Below are positions 35,638 through 45,500 of a stretch of DNA of 64,000 nucleotides, one piece after another. The notes beneath the pieces were generated by a model, which saw nothing but the letters and a program-made list of their open reading frames with translations, searched no databases and was not told the origin of the DNA. The first letter of the stretch is position 1. The number at the start of each line of letters is the position of its first letter. Position numbers and translations under genes: made by a program. This stretch comes from Streptomyces spororaveus (lineage in GTDB: Bacteria; Actinomycetota; Actinomycetes; Streptomycetales; Streptomycetaceae): NCBI RefSeq assembly GCF_016755875.1, contig NZ_BNED01000005.1:496001-560000 (forward strand), given 5' to 3'.

Positions 35638-36342
35638 TTAAGACGCCTGGTCGTTCCCGCCGCCTGCCGGTTCCACCGCTCCCGCCCGGGGCTCGCTCCC
35701 TCCCAGGTCCAGCCGGAACGGGGGGTACTCGTCCGTCATGAGGGACGCGTAGACGAACACCCGCAGCATCCAGCGCACGAGCCCGACGAGGAGGTCGAAC
35801 AGACCCCTCGGATAGCTCCCGGTGCACGTCAGGATCACCACCGCGACCAGGGAGAGCAGACCGACGAGACCGGAGGAGAACGGACTGTAGTCGTCGAAGG
35901 ACTGGTACGCCCGCCAGCCGCCGGTGAACAGCAGCATGATCACGAGCAGCTGCGGGATGACCAGCAGCCACTTGACCAGGACCAGCCCGCGGGACAGCTG
36001 CTCCGGATAGACCAGGTCGACGCGGATCGGGTAGCCGGGCGTCTCCCGGAGCGTGAACGGCGGGTACTCGTCGGTGGCCATCACCGCCGAGCAGTAGTAG
36101 GTGACGCGCGTGTTCCAGCGTATGACGCCGACATTGAAATCGAAGAGTCGCCGCGGATAACTGCCGGTGATGAGGATGCTGAAGAACGCGATGATGCTCA
36201 GCAGCAGGAAAGCGATCTGCAGGACGGACAGCACGATGTAGTGCGGGATGGCGAGGATCCACTTCACCAGCCACTTCCATCGGGTGAGCCGGGGATCCAG
36301 CGTCGCTTCGACGCTCAGGGGATGGGCGGGAGCGGTAGACAT
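35638..36342 (-). CDS. DUF4389 membrane protein, internally duplicated
   Basis: A 234-residue integral membrane protein with four predicted helices. The structure is a duplication: ITGSYPRRLFDFNVGVIRWNTRVTYY...ATDEYPPF in the first half matches CTGSYPRGLFDLLVGLVRWMLRVFVY...MTDEYPPF in the second. GSYPR and DEYPPF are the family signatures. The ATG at 36342 has AAAGGACG about 10 nt upstream; an in-frame extension to 36435 looks like untranslated leader. Its function is unknown. Widespread in streptomycetes. Confidence 0.85.
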   Translation of the reverse strand: MSTAPAHPLSVEATLDPRLTRWKWLVKWILAIPHYIVLSVLQIAFLLLSIIAFFSILITGSYPRRLFDFNVGVIRWNTRVTYYCSAVMATDEYPPFTLRETPGYPIRVDLVYPEQLSRGLVLVKWLLVIPQLLVIMLLFTGGWRAYQSFDDYSPFSSGLVGLLSLVAVVILTCTGSYPRGLFDLLVGLVRWMLRVFVYASLMTDEYPPFRLDLGGSEPRAGAVEPAGGGNDQAS

Positions 36343-36481
36343 GACGGGCACGTCCTTTCTCTGCGGGGCCGTATCACCATTGGGCCCCGGCGCCCGAAGC
36401 CCGTCATGACACGGAATCGCGTGGCAGGACGACACGTGACTTGACGACCGCGGGAAGGAATGCGTGCCGGTGCGGCACCGC

Positions 36482-37429
36482 CTACGCGCCCTGCGCGGAC
36501 CGCCGTTCGGTGAGGCTGCCGTAGAGCTCGGGGCGGCGGGTGCGCATGAGGCCGAACTCCAGCCAGTCGCGGCGCTGGTCGAGGTCGAGGTCGGCGACGA
36601 GGACGGCGGGCCGGTCCCGGGGCGCGCGGAGCATGACGCGGCCGTAGGGGTCGGAGATGAAGGAGGAGCCGTAGAAGGTGGAACGGCCCTCGGTGCCGAC
36701 GCGGTTGGGCACGATGGCGAAGAGGGCGTTGGCCAGGCCGTTGGCGGTGATGGCGTGCTCCCACAGGGGCCGGGTGTCGAAGTCCGGCAGGTCCACCTCG
36801 GAGCCGATGGCGGTGGGGTGTACGAGGATCTCGGCGCCGGCCAGGGAGTAGGCGCGGGCGAGTTCCGGGAACCACTCGTCCCAGCAGGTGGGGAAGCCGA
36901 AGCGGGCCCCCTCGTGGGTGACGACGGGGAACCCGCTGTCGCCGGGGCGGAAGCACAGGTCCTCGCGGTAGCCGGGGAAGGCGGGGATGTGGTTCTTGCG
37001 GGTCCGGGCGATCAGCCTGCCGTCGGAGTCCACGCAGACGGCGGTGTTGTAGCCGAGGCCGCCGTCCTCGGCGCGTTCGTAGAGGGAGGCGTGGACGGTG
37101 ATGCCGAGCTCGGTGGCGAGTTCTGCCGCGAGAGCGGCGGTGGGGCCGGTCGCCGCGTCCTCCAGCCAGCGCTCGGCGCCGTCGGCCATCGGGTCGTCGG
37201 TGTTGCAGAAGTAGGGGCTGCGGGTGAGCTCGGGGAGGCAGACGACCGTGGCGCCCTGCCCGGCGGCCAGGGCGACGCCCTCGCGGAGCCGGTCGTCGTG
37301 CTCGGCCGGGTCGGCGTACCAGCGCATCTGGACGAGGCCGACGCGCAGCGGTTCGCGTTCGCCGGGCTGGGTGCGGCCCGGGGAGCCGAGCGGTGATCCG
37401 AAGGAGGTGAGGAGCGCGTACGAGGTCAC
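36482..37429 (-). CDS. Carbon-nitrogen hydrolase (nitrilase superfamily)
   Basis: A 315-residue cytosolic amidase. The nitrilase triad is intact: Glu in CLPELTRSPYF, Lys in RKNHIPAF and Cys in FPTCWDEWFPE. The layout (YRWYADP, GPTAALAAELA, ITVHASLYE) resembles the N-carbamoylputrescine amidase or beta-ureidopropionase branch, so it hydrolyses a carbamoyl or amide compound. The start GTG is 22 nt from a 20-bp palindrome, a likely operator. The divergent LacI gene is a possible regulator, but the palindrome sequence there is different. Confidence 0.85.
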   Translation of the reverse strand: MTSYALLTSFGSPLGSPGRTQPGEREPLRVGLVQMRWYADPAEHDDRLREGVALAAGQGATVVCLPELTRSPYFCNTDDPMADGAERWLEDAATGPTAALAAELATELGITVHASLYERAEDGGLGYNTAVCVDSDGRLIARTRKNHIPAFPGYREDLCFRPGDSGFPVVTHEGARFGFPTCWDEWFPELARAYSLAGAEILVHPTAIGSEVDLPDFDTRPLWEHAITANGLANALFAIVPNRVGTEGRSTFYGSSFISDPYGRVMLRAPRDRPAVLVADLDLDQRRDWLEFGLMRTRRPELYGSLTERRSAQGA

Positions 37430-37450
37430 GGGCGGGCTGCTTTCGGAGTT

Positions 37451-37470
37451 CTGACTGAAATTTCAGTCAG
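37451..37470. promoter_or_regulatory. Perfect palindrome upstream of nitrilase
   Basis: CTGACTGAAATTTCAGTCAG is a perfect 20-bp dyad beginning 22 bp ahead of the nitrilase start. Its centre (AAATTT) differs from the GGAACGTTCC sites of the nearby LacI gene. TetR-type or GntR-type regulators bind such sites; the cognate regulator is not in this window. Confidence 0.7.
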
Positions 37471-37562
37471 GATGCGGGATACGGAAGGATCGGTCAAGGG
37501 GCGGTCCGCGCGGTGCGGCACGGGGGGCGGTGCAGTGCGGCGGACAGGCCGCGTCCGGCAGC

Positions 37563-37578
37563 GCCGGAACGTTCCGGC
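37563..37578. promoter_or_regulatory. LacI-type operator, distal copy
   Basis: GCCGGAACGTTCCGGC is a perfect 16-bp dyad with the central CG typical of LacI-family sites. It lies 36 bp (centre to centre) from the longer copy. A shorter half-site GGAACGT follows near 37625. Confidence 0.7.
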
Positions 37579-37592
37579 AGGACACGAATGTA

Positions 37593-37620
37593 GACCTTGC
37601 CGGAACGTTCCGGCAAGGTC
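37593..37620. promoter_or_regulatory. LacI-type operator, 28-bp perfect palindrome
   Basis: A perfect 28-bp dyad with arms GACCTTGCCGGAAC and GTTCCGGCAAGGTC, so GGAACGTTCC is its core. It covers the presumed -35 region of the LacI gene (TAGAAT at 37633-37638 would be the -10), which argues for autorepression. Confidence 0.75.
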
Positions 37621-37645
37621 GGACGGAACGTCTAGAATGCGGGGC

Positions 37646-38650
37646 GTGACCCCACCCGCCGTGACCCTGCTCGATGTCGCCCGCGCCGCCGGCGTCTCCA
37701 AGAGCACCGTCTCCGACGCGCTCCAGGGCTCCGGACGCGTCGCGGAAGCCACCCGGGACCGGGTCCGGGCGGTCGCCGAGGAGCTGGGCTACCGCCCCAA
37801 CAGCGCCGCCCGCCGGCTGCGCCGCGCCAGCACCGGAGCCGTCGGCCTGCACCTGCCGCAGACCGCGACCCGGCTGGACTACTACATGAACCTGGCCTTC
37901 GGCGCCGTCCAGCGCGCCCAGGAGGAGGGCCTGGACGTGGTCCTGCTCGCCCCGGCCGGCGGGGCCTCCGGCCCGCTCGCCTCCCGGGTCGACGGCCTCC
38001 TCGTCATCGACCCCGAGGTCGGCGACAGCGCCGTCCCGGGGCTCCTCGGCTCCGGCGTCCCCGTGGTCACCGGCGAGCGCTACCTCGGCCCCTCCCCCTC
38101 CCCCGCCGGCGCGGTCGTCTGCGACAACGCCGCCTCGCTCACCGCCCTGCTCGACCACGTGCGCGACCGCGGCGCCCGCCGCCCCGCCCTCCTCGCGCCC
38201 GAGCCGGCCTCCGCCTGGGCCGAGGCCCTGCGTGGCGCGGCGGCCGCCTGGGGCGCCTCGTACGGGACCGAAGTCGCCGTGCGCACGGTCCCGTTCGCGG
38301 CGACCGCAGCCGACACCGAGACCGGCACCCGGCGGCTCCTCGAAGCCGACCCCGGGATCGACGCCGTGATCTGCGCCCCCGACGGAGCCGCCCCCGGGAC
38401 CCTGCGCGCGGCGACCGTCCTCGGCCGCACGGTCGGCGCCGACCTGCTGGTCGCCTCCTGCGTCGACGGCGCCGCCAACCGGAGCGCGGACACACCCGTC
38501 ACGGCGGTCGACCTGCGCCCGGCCGAATACGGGCGGGCCTGCGCCGCGCTCCTCTGCGACATCCTCGCCGGCCGCGCGGAGCCCGGCACCGTCCGCCACC
38601 ACACCTGGGTCCTCGAGACCAGGCCGTCCACCACCGGATCCCGGGGGTGA
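37646..38650 (+). CDS. LacI family transcriptional regulator
   Basis: A protein of about 334 residues. The N-terminal HTH (VTLLDVARAAGVSKSTVSDAL) and hinge (RPNSAARRL) are typical, then a periplasmic-binding-like ligand domain (GAVGLHLPQ, DGLLVIDPEV, AVVCDNAASL). The effector is unknown; most LacI proteins sense sugars. The GTG at 37646 is taken as start because TAGAAT 8 nt earlier would begin the mRNA almost exactly at this codon, implying a leaderless message; an in-frame ATG at 37637 is possible. The operators are the palindromes at 37563 and 37593. Divergent from the nitrilase. Confidence 0.85.
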   Translation: MTPPAVTLLDVARAAGVSKSTVSDALQGSGRVAEATRDRVRAVAEELGYRPNSAARRLRRASTGAVGLHLPQTATRLDYYMNLAFGAVQRAQEEGLDVVLLAPAGGASGPLASRVDGLLVIDPEVGDSAVPGLLGSGVPVVTGERYLGPSPSPAGAVVCDNAASLTALLDHVRDRGARRPALLAPEPASAWAEALRGAAAAWGASYGTEVAVRTVPFAATAADTETGTRRLLEADPGIDAVICAPDGAAPGTLRAATVLGRTVGADLLVASCVDGAANRSADTPVTAVDLRPAEYGRACAALLCDILAGRAEPGTVRHHTWVLETRPSTTGSRG

Positions 38651-38659
38651 GCACACGCC

Positions 38660-39619
38660 TCAGTAGGTGTCGTCCGGGCGCAGCTCGATGTGGTCCGCGG
38701 CCAGGTCGACCGCGACGCGGTGTTCCATGCCCAGGGCCTCCAGGAACTTCGGGGGGAGCTGGACGCGCCCGGAGCGGTCGAGGACGACGTACTCGCGTTC
38801 GCTGATCGATTCCTCGCCGTGCTCGTCGGTGACCAGGCGGCGCAGGACCTCGCTGCTGGTGCGGCCGTCGCGGATCGCCACGGTCCGGCGGACCTCGCCC
38901 GCCACCATCGGGTCGTGCGTCACGATGACCACCGTCACGCCGAGTTCCTTGTTCACGGTCCGGAAGGTGTCGAAGACGGCCGCGGCCGTTTCCGAGTCCA
39001 GTTCGCCCGTGGGTTCGTCGGCGAGCAGCACCTTGGGGTCGTTCGCCATGGCCACGGCGATCGCGACACGCTGCTGCTGACCTCCGGACAGCTCCGCCGG
39101 GCGCCGGTGTGCCAGGTCGCCGATCCCGAGGGCCTCCAGGATCTCCGCGACCCTGGCCGCACGGCGTGCGCCCGCACCGCGGCGGGGACCGTCGGCCTTC
39201 AACTGCATCGGCAGGGCGACGTTCTGGGCGGCCGTCAGGAAGGGCAGCAGGTTGCGGGCCGTCTGCTGGAAGACGAAGCCGACCGCCTCGCGCCGGTAGC
39301 GCAGCCGGTCCCGCGCGGACAGTTCCAGCAGGTCGTATCCGGCGACGGCCGCCTTGCCGGCCGTGGGGACGTCCAGGCCCGCCAGGATGTTCAGGAGGGT
39401 GGACTTGCCGCTGCCGGAGGCGCCGACCAGGGCCATCAGGTCACCCTGGTCGACCGTCAGCTCCAGCCCCTGGAGGGCCTGTACCTCGATGCCGTCCTGG
39501 CTGAAGATCCGGACCAGGCGGTCGCAGGCGATCGCGGCGTCCGCCGCCGGGGTGCGCGGCTCCGCGGCGGCCGTCGCCCGGCGGCGCAGCTCCTCGTACG
39601 TCGGCTGGTCGGTGTTCAA
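38660..39619 (-). CDS. ABC transporter ATPase (LolD/MacB-type) with AbrB-like C-terminal tail
   Basis: A 319-residue cytosolic ATPase partner of the FtsX-like permeases just upstream. Walker A GASGSGKST at about 60, Q-loop VFQQTARN, signature LSGGQQQRV, Walker B LLADEPTGELD and switch IVTHD are intact. Unusually the C-terminus (about 255-319) reads YVVLDRSGRVQLPPKFLEALGM and AADHIELRPDDTY, resembling the SpoVT/AbrB swapped-hairpin DNA-binding fold. The TTG start at 39619 overlaps the permease stop and has GGGAGA 7 nt ahead. The tail's role is unknown. Confidence 0.88.
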   Translation of the reverse strand: MNTDQPTYEELRRRATAAAEPRTPAADAAIACDRLVRIFSQDGIEVQALQGLELTVDQGDLMALVGASGSGKSTLLNILAGLDVPTAGKAAVAGYDLLELSARDRLRYRREAVGFVFQQTARNLLPFLTAAQNVALPMQLKADGPRRGAGARRAARVAEILEALGIGDLAHRRPAELSGGQQQRVAIAVAMANDPKVLLADEPTGELDSETAAAVFDTFRTVNKELGVTVVIVTHDPMVAGEVRRTVAIRDGRTSSEVLRRLVTDEHGEESISEREYVVLDRSGRVQLPPKFLEALGMEHRVAVDLAADHIELRPDDTY

Positions 39620-42504
39620 CGCTGGTCTCCCGCTCTCAACTCGGTGGTGATCTGCCGTCGCCCGGATGTCGCCGCCTCCACGAACACCGCCGCGGCGACC
39701 AGGGCGGCGAGGCCCAGGGCCTGGGTCAGTACGGGTCCCGCCGTGAGCCGCACTCCGTCCGGCACGCGGGTGCCGACCAGCGTGGACAGGTCGATCGCCG
39801 GGCCCAGCAGGGCCACCGCGGCGGCCGCCACCAGGGCCCCGCCGAGCGTCGCGGCCAAGGTCTGCGGCAGGGTCTCGGCGAGGATCAGCGCCACGCCCTG
39901 CCTGCGGCGCAGCCCCATGGTGCGCAGCCGGGCCAGCAGCGCCGCGCGTTCGGGGACGGTGCGCATCAGCGTCAGCAGTACGGCCAGCAGCGCGAAGCCG
40001 GCCGCCCCGGCCACCGAGGCCCAGAAGAGGCGCTGCGCCGACCGCTGCAGCGGATCGGAACCCAGCTGGGCGACGGCATCGGCGCTGGTGCGCACGGGGT
40101 ACACCTCGTCGACCGGGGCGGGGCCCGCGACGGAACCGGAACCAGGGATCGGAGCCGGCGCAGGCGCCGGGGTGGACGCCGCCGACGCCGCCGGGAGCTT
40201 CGACCTGACCAGGGCGCGCAGCCGGTCCCCGTCCACGTCACCGACGCCGAACCACCGGTTCGGATGGTCGGCTCCGCCCATGAGGGCCGTCGCCGCGCCC
40301 GTGGGCAGGACGACGGTCGCGGCGTCCCGGGCCGGATGGGCCGGAGTGCAGTCGAGCACGCCCGCGACGCGTACCCGCAGCTCTCCGCCGTCGCCGGGCC
40401 GCACCGTGTACGTGCCCTTGGCGGCCTGCCGGGCCAGGCCCGCGCTGAACAGCGCGGGTACCGGGGCGTCTGCGGACTGCCCGTCGCCGCCGGCCAGCAG
40501 GGCCGGGTCGAAGGAGCCGCAGCCGAGGACACGGGACAGTTCCGCGTACGCGGACGGATCGGCGGCGACCACGGTGACCTGGGTGGATCCTGCCGGGGTG
40601 CCGACTACGGAGGAGTCGTGGTCGATCCACAGCGGTACGGAGGTCCGCACGCCGGGCAGCTCGCCCGCGGCCTTCGCGAGTCCCTGCGGGAGCGGGGACT
40701 TCCCGTACGCGGAGATCACCGCGTCGCCCCCGACGGCGAGCCGGGCCACGCCCAGCCGGGAGGAGTCCACGGACTGCAGGACGGCGGCCCCGAATCCTCC
40801 GGTGGTGATGGCGATGAGCAGGGCGACCATCGGCAGGACGGAGGGGCCGGTGCGGCCGCGGCCCGGCGTTCCGGTTCCGGTGGCCCCCGAACCGCGGGCG
40901 GCCCGGGCCAGGCCCAGGAAGCCGACCAGCCCGGAACGGCGGCCGGCCGCCCGGGCGAGCCATCCGGTCACCACGGGCTGGAGCCGGGCCAGCAGCAGCC
41001 CCCCGCACAGGGCGAGCAGCAGCGGTGCCGCGATCAGCAGCGGGTCCGGGTCACCGCCGACCGGGCCGACCCCGCGGCGGCGGACCGCCAGTACGGCGGC
41101 GGCGGTGGCGATGAGGACGAGCAGCTCGGCCACGGGCCTGCGCCACCGCCCGCCCGGGCGGGCCGGGGACAGCAGTACGGCGGCCCTCACCGGGAAGGCC
41201 AGCAGCGCCAGCAGGGCGACGGCCGCGGCCGTGATCAGTGCGGGTGCGAGCCGGGGTGTGGGCAGGAGGAGTACGGCGAGTGCGGTGGCGGCGGCTGCCG
41301 CCGGGAGCACGGTGACGGCGCCCTCGCCGACGAGGCGGCCGACGATGGCGGCGCGGGAGCCGCCCCGTGCCAGCAGCAGCCGCAGTTCGGCGTCGCGGCG
41401 GTCGGCGGCGAGCGCGCCGGCCAGGCACAGGACGACGAAGGCGACCCCGCCGATTCCGGCGGGTCCGATCAGGGCGAGCGGTGCCGCGGCCTGGGTGCGG
41501 ACGCGGGCCTGTTCGAACTGCTCGGGCAGCCAGGAGGTGGTGTGCAGCCGCGCGCGGCCGGTTTCCCGGGTGAGGGCGGCGGCGGTGGGGCCGGCGATGT
41601 AGGAGGCGATCTCCCGGCTCGTGGCGTCGAGCCGGTCCGCCCGCAGGCGGCCGACGTCCACCGGGAGCCGCCAGAAGTCCTCGGCGGTGCGGCTCCAGTT
41701 GGCCATCCGGTCGAGGTCGCCGGTGCCGACCAGGCCGTCGACGTCCCAGGCGAGGTTCTCCCCGATGTAGTTCTCGCAGGCGCGGGCGAGGCACCCCAGG
41801 TTGTCCGCCCAGAAGTCCTCGGTCCCGTCCAGGGGGGTGTACAGGCCGACGACCTCCACGGAGGGGGTGCCGTCGACGCGGGGTGCGCTCTTCAGGACGG
41901 ATCCGACGCGGGCGCCGAGGGTCTCGGCGGCGGCCTTCGAGAGGACGATCTGCAGGGGCGGCGGTTCCCCGGCGGCGCCCCCCGGGGCGGCCACGGGTGT
42001 GCTGCCCGGCCAGCGGCCCTCCACCATCTTCACGTGTGCCTCGGCCTGGCGGACGTGCAGCAGCGCCATCCTGGGCGGGAAGCCGGACGGGCGGGACAGC
42101 TCCGGGTTCTCCAGCGACTCCCGCTTGGTGGTGCGCGTGCCGTGGACCACGGAGTCCGCCTCCACGTGGAAGGTGGAGCCGGTACGGGCGAGCAGCTGGT
42201 CCATGGTCCCGTCCAGGGCGCCGGTGGTCTGCCCGGTGTCCGGTGCGGGAGCCGTCACCTGCAGGCTGGTTCCGGCCGCGCCGCTGCGCGCCAGGAAGGA
42301 CCGCAGGGCCTGGTCGGCGCCCCGGTCCTGGGCCCGTGGCAGGGCGGCGGCCAGCAGGACCGCCACGAAGGCCAGCGCGGCGCCGAGTACGGTGCCCAGC
42401 CGTGCCGCGCGCAGCCGGGTCCTGACCCAGGGCGCGGGCCGCGTACCGGAACGCGGGGCAGCCGCGGACGGCGGCGGGGTGGCGGACGGCGGCGGGGTGG
42501 TCAC
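39616..42504 (-). CDS. Large FtsX-like ABC permease
   Basis: A 962-residue integral membrane protein. Each half has an extracellular insert and FtsX-like helices: N-terminal anchor at about 30-50; a long ectodomain (to about 330); a membrane block around 340-550 (GGVAFVVLCLAGALAADRRD...); a further ectodomain to about 780; and a C-terminal FtsX block (LLAVLLTLMRTVPERAALLARLRTMG). This duplicated layout fits the MacB/LolE-like transport ATP-driven mechanism with unknown substrate, possibly lipids or peptides. The GTG start at 42504 overlaps the previous stop and has GGAGGAGAT upstream. Confidence 0.85.
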   Translation of the reverse strand: MTTPPPSATPPPSAAAPRSGTRPAPWVRTRLRAARLGTVLGAALAFVAVLLAAALPRAQDRGADQALRSFLARSGAAGTSLQVTAPAPDTGQTTGALDGTMDQLLARTGSTFHVEADSVVHGTRTTKRESLENPELSRPSGFPPRMALLHVRQAEAHVKMVEGRWPGSTPVAAPGGAAGEPPPLQIVLSKAAAETLGARVGSVLKSAPRVDGTPSVEVVGLYTPLDGTEDFWADNLGCLARACENYIGENLAWDVDGLVGTGDLDRMANWSRTAEDFWRLPVDVGRLRADRLDATSREIASYIAGPTAAALTRETGRARLHTTSWLPEQFEQARVRTQAAAPLALIGPAGIGGVAFVVLCLAGALAADRRDAELRLLLARGGSRAAIVGRLVGEGAVTVLPAAAAATALAVLLLPTPRLAPALITAAAVALLALLAFPVRAAVLLSPARPGGRWRRPVAELLVLIATAAAVLAVRRRGVGPVGGDPDPLLIAAPLLLALCGGLLLARLQPVVTGWLARAAGRRSGLVGFLGLARAARGSGATGTGTPGRGRTGPSVLPMVALLIAITTGGFGAAVLQSVDSSRLGVARLAVGGDAVISAYGKSPLPQGLAKAAGELPGVRTSVPLWIDHDSSVVGTPAGSTQVTVVAADPSAYAELSRVLGCGSFDPALLAGGDGQSADAPVPALFSAGLARQAAKGTYTVRPGDGGELRVRVAGVLDCTPAHPARDAATVVLPTGAATALMGGADHPNRWFGVGDVDGDRLRALVRSKLPAASAASTPAPAPAPIPGSGSVAGPAPVDEVYPVRTSADAVAQLGSDPLQRSAQRLFWASVAGAAGFALLAVLLTLMRTVPERAALLARLRTMGLRRRQGVALILAETLPQTLAATLGGALVAAAAVALLGPAIDLSTLVGTRVPDGVRLTAGPVLTQALGLAALVAAAVFVEAATSGRRQITTELRAGDQR

Positions 42505-45500
42505 ATCTCCTCCACGGGGCGCAGCCGGGCGGCGATGTCGCGGCCCCGGGGGCCGCTCAGCGCGGCCGACAGCAGGGGAACGGCGGCGATGGCGGCGACC
42601 GTCAGCAGGGTCTGCCAGACCGGCATGTCCACCTGTACGGGTGGGAACGGCCGCCCGGCGGTGGGTGTCAGCACGACCAGGGGCGCCATCAGATGGACGA
42701 GGGCGACCCCCAGACCGGTCCCTACCGCCGTCCCGATGACGATCAGTACCCCGCCCTCGGCGGCGGACGCCCAGGCCAGCGAGCGGCGCGGGGTGCCGAG
42801 GGCGAGCAGGACGGAGAACTCCCGGCCGCGCACGCGCCGTTCGGCGGCGGTGGAGGTCGCGAAGCCGATGGCCGCCAGGACCGCGCACGCGGCGGCGAGT
42901 GCGGCCAGCGCGCTCTGCGGGCCCGCGCTCAGCGGGTCGTCGAGCAGCCGCTCGGTGATCTCCTCGCGCAGCTGGACGCGCTCGATCCGGGCGCCGTCGC
43001 GCAGTTGGGCGGCCGCGCGGGCCGGGACCGGGTCGGCGGCCGAGTCGGCGGGCAGCCACCACTCGGTGGGTGAGGCCGGCTGCCGGCCGGCGGATTCCAG
43101 CAGGAACCGGCCGAGCACGTGCAGGTCGACGGCGAGCGCCGAGCGGCCGGCCACGGGGAGGGAGTCCACGGAGGCGGTGATCCGCATCGGGACGGCCGCG
43201 CCGTCCAGCGTGACGGGGACCGTATCGCCCACGGAGGCGCCCAGGGATTTCAGGTAGCGGGTGGTGGCGATCGCCGGGACGGTGGCGGCCGGCGGCGCGG
43301 CGGGCGCCGGGAACAGGACCGTGTTGACACCCTGCTGGGTGCCGAAGCCGCCCCAGTAGCGCAGCCGCAGCACGTCCGCGGAACCGGCGGGGACCGGGGA
43401 CAGCTGGGGCACGCGCGAGGAGCCGGACCCCTGCGGGGGCGACGGCTGCCAGCCGCCGGTGGCCGCGGGGGCGGGCGCCGCGGCGCCGTCCGCGGTGTCG
43501 GAGGCCGCGACGCGGTGCACGGTCAGTTCGCTGCCGTCGCCGGGGAGGTCGCTGTCCCCGGCGTACGAGAGGCGTATCCCCGCCAGGGTCAGCGGGGTGG
43601 CCGCCGATCCGACGGGGGCGCCGGTCAGCGCGTCGAGGGGGAAGGACAGGGTGGTGTCGCCGGTTGCGGGCAGGGTGACCGAGGCCGTCCCGTAGGCCGC
43701 CCCGAACCGGTCGCGCAGCAGCAGGCTCACGGCGGCCCAGCTCGTCCCGGAGGCCCGGACCGACACGTCGAGGTCGATCCGCCGCGGGGAGCCGGGCAGG
43801 GTGACACCGGGGCTCACGGGGGCGGCCGCGGCGCCCGCGTCACCGGTGGCGAGCGGGGTGAACAGTTCCCGCATGCCGTGCCCGCCGCGCAGGTCCGCGC
43901 GGAGCGGCACGCGTTCGCCCGCCTTGACGGCGTCCAGCGCGACGATGTCGGCGGGGTTCCCGTCCGGCAGCTTCTGCTCGCGGCGGGCCACCGGTATCAG
44001 GCGGTCCCCGCCGGGCAGGGCCGCGTAGCGTCCGCCCTGCCCCATCGGGGACATGCTGCTCCCGGAGATGCGCAGGCCGCCCGCGGCCGCGAAGTCGGCC
44101 TGGTCGCGCTGGGACGCGGACCACGCGCTGTGCTGGCCGAGGGCGAGGATCCCGCTGGCGACGGCGAGGACGAGCAGCAGCACGGGCCCGGTGGCCCGGC
44201 CGGGCCGTCGGGCGAGCTGCCAGCCGAACAGGGCGGGGGCCAGGCTCCGGCCGCGTGCCGCCAGCCGTCCTCCGGCCCGCGCCGCGAACGGCAGCAGCCG
44301 CAGGACCAGCAGCGTGCCTCCGCACAGGGCGAGGGCGGGGGCGGCGACCAGGACCGGGTCGACACCGAGCCCGCCGGCGGAGGCGCCGGCCGCGGGGGCG
44401 TCCGTACCGCCGTACTGCGCGAGCTGCTGGTAGCCGAGCACGGCGAGGACCACGACGGCCAGGTCGACGCCGGAGCGGGCGGCGCCCGCCACCAGGGCCT
44501 GGCGGCTGCCCACGCGGCGCAGTACGGCGGCCGAGGCCCCGCGCAGGACGGAGGGCAGGGTCGTCAGCAGGACGCAGGCCAGGGCGCAGCCGCCCGCGAC
44601 CGGCCAGACCAGCCAGGTGTCCGGGATCTCCAGGTGGACCCGCCCGAGTGGTCCGAACCGGCCGAACAGGCGCAGCAGGGGTGGTGTGAGCAGGGGTGCC
44701 AGGACGGCCGCGGGCAGGGCGAGCAGCAGGGACTCGGTCGCGGTGAGCGCGCCGAGGCGGCGGCGGGAGGCGCCGCGGGCGGTGAGCAGGACCCGTTCCG
44801 GTTCCTGGCGGACGGTCAGGATGTGGGAGACGAGGAGCAGCGCGGCGGTCGACAGCACGGCGAGCTGGAGCGCGCCCATCAGCAGGGTGGAGCGGGCGAC
44901 GACCGTGCCGGCGTTCAGCTCGGCCAGCAGTGCGGGCAGTTCGGTGGCGGCCCGCAGCGAGCCGGCGCGTTCGAGGGCGACGCTCGCGGGGTCGGTCGCG
45001 GTCCGGACGGCCTCGGCCTCGGTGGCGCGGACGGTGCGCAGGTCCGGGGTGAGGAGCGTGAGGCGGTGGTTCTGCAGGAGGCCGCCGGTGGTGAAGGCGC
45101 TGTCGTCCACCAGCAGCGGGCCGTATATGGCGAAGGTGTCGGCGTGGACCTCGCGGCCGCCGAGCGGGTCGAGCCGCCAGTACGCGGCGTCCGGATCGGC
45201 TGCCCGGTACACGCCGGTGACCAGCACGTTCAGCGGCGGACCGCCGAACCGGTCGTCCAGCCGGACCGGTGCGGGCAGTGCGGACTCGGCCAGGCCGAGC
45301 CGGGTGAGCGCGGCGCGCGGCACGGCCACCTGGGTCGGCGTCGCGGAGGTGCCGGTCCCGGCCGCCCCGGCGGGCGCGGCCGGTGCGGCGACCGGCCCGG
45401 GCCACTGTCCGGCGAGCAGCTGTACGTGGTCCTTGCCGAGCGCGGTGAGCAGGGTCAGGTCGGCGTCACGGCCCGAGGCGGCGACGCCGGGCAGTCCGTA

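Noticed and set aside
38690..41602. A 970-codon open frame on the plus strand across the ABC ATPase and permease
   Set aside because: Antisense frame with Ser/Ala/Arg-rich composition and no recognisable domain; the minus-strand genes carry intact motifs.
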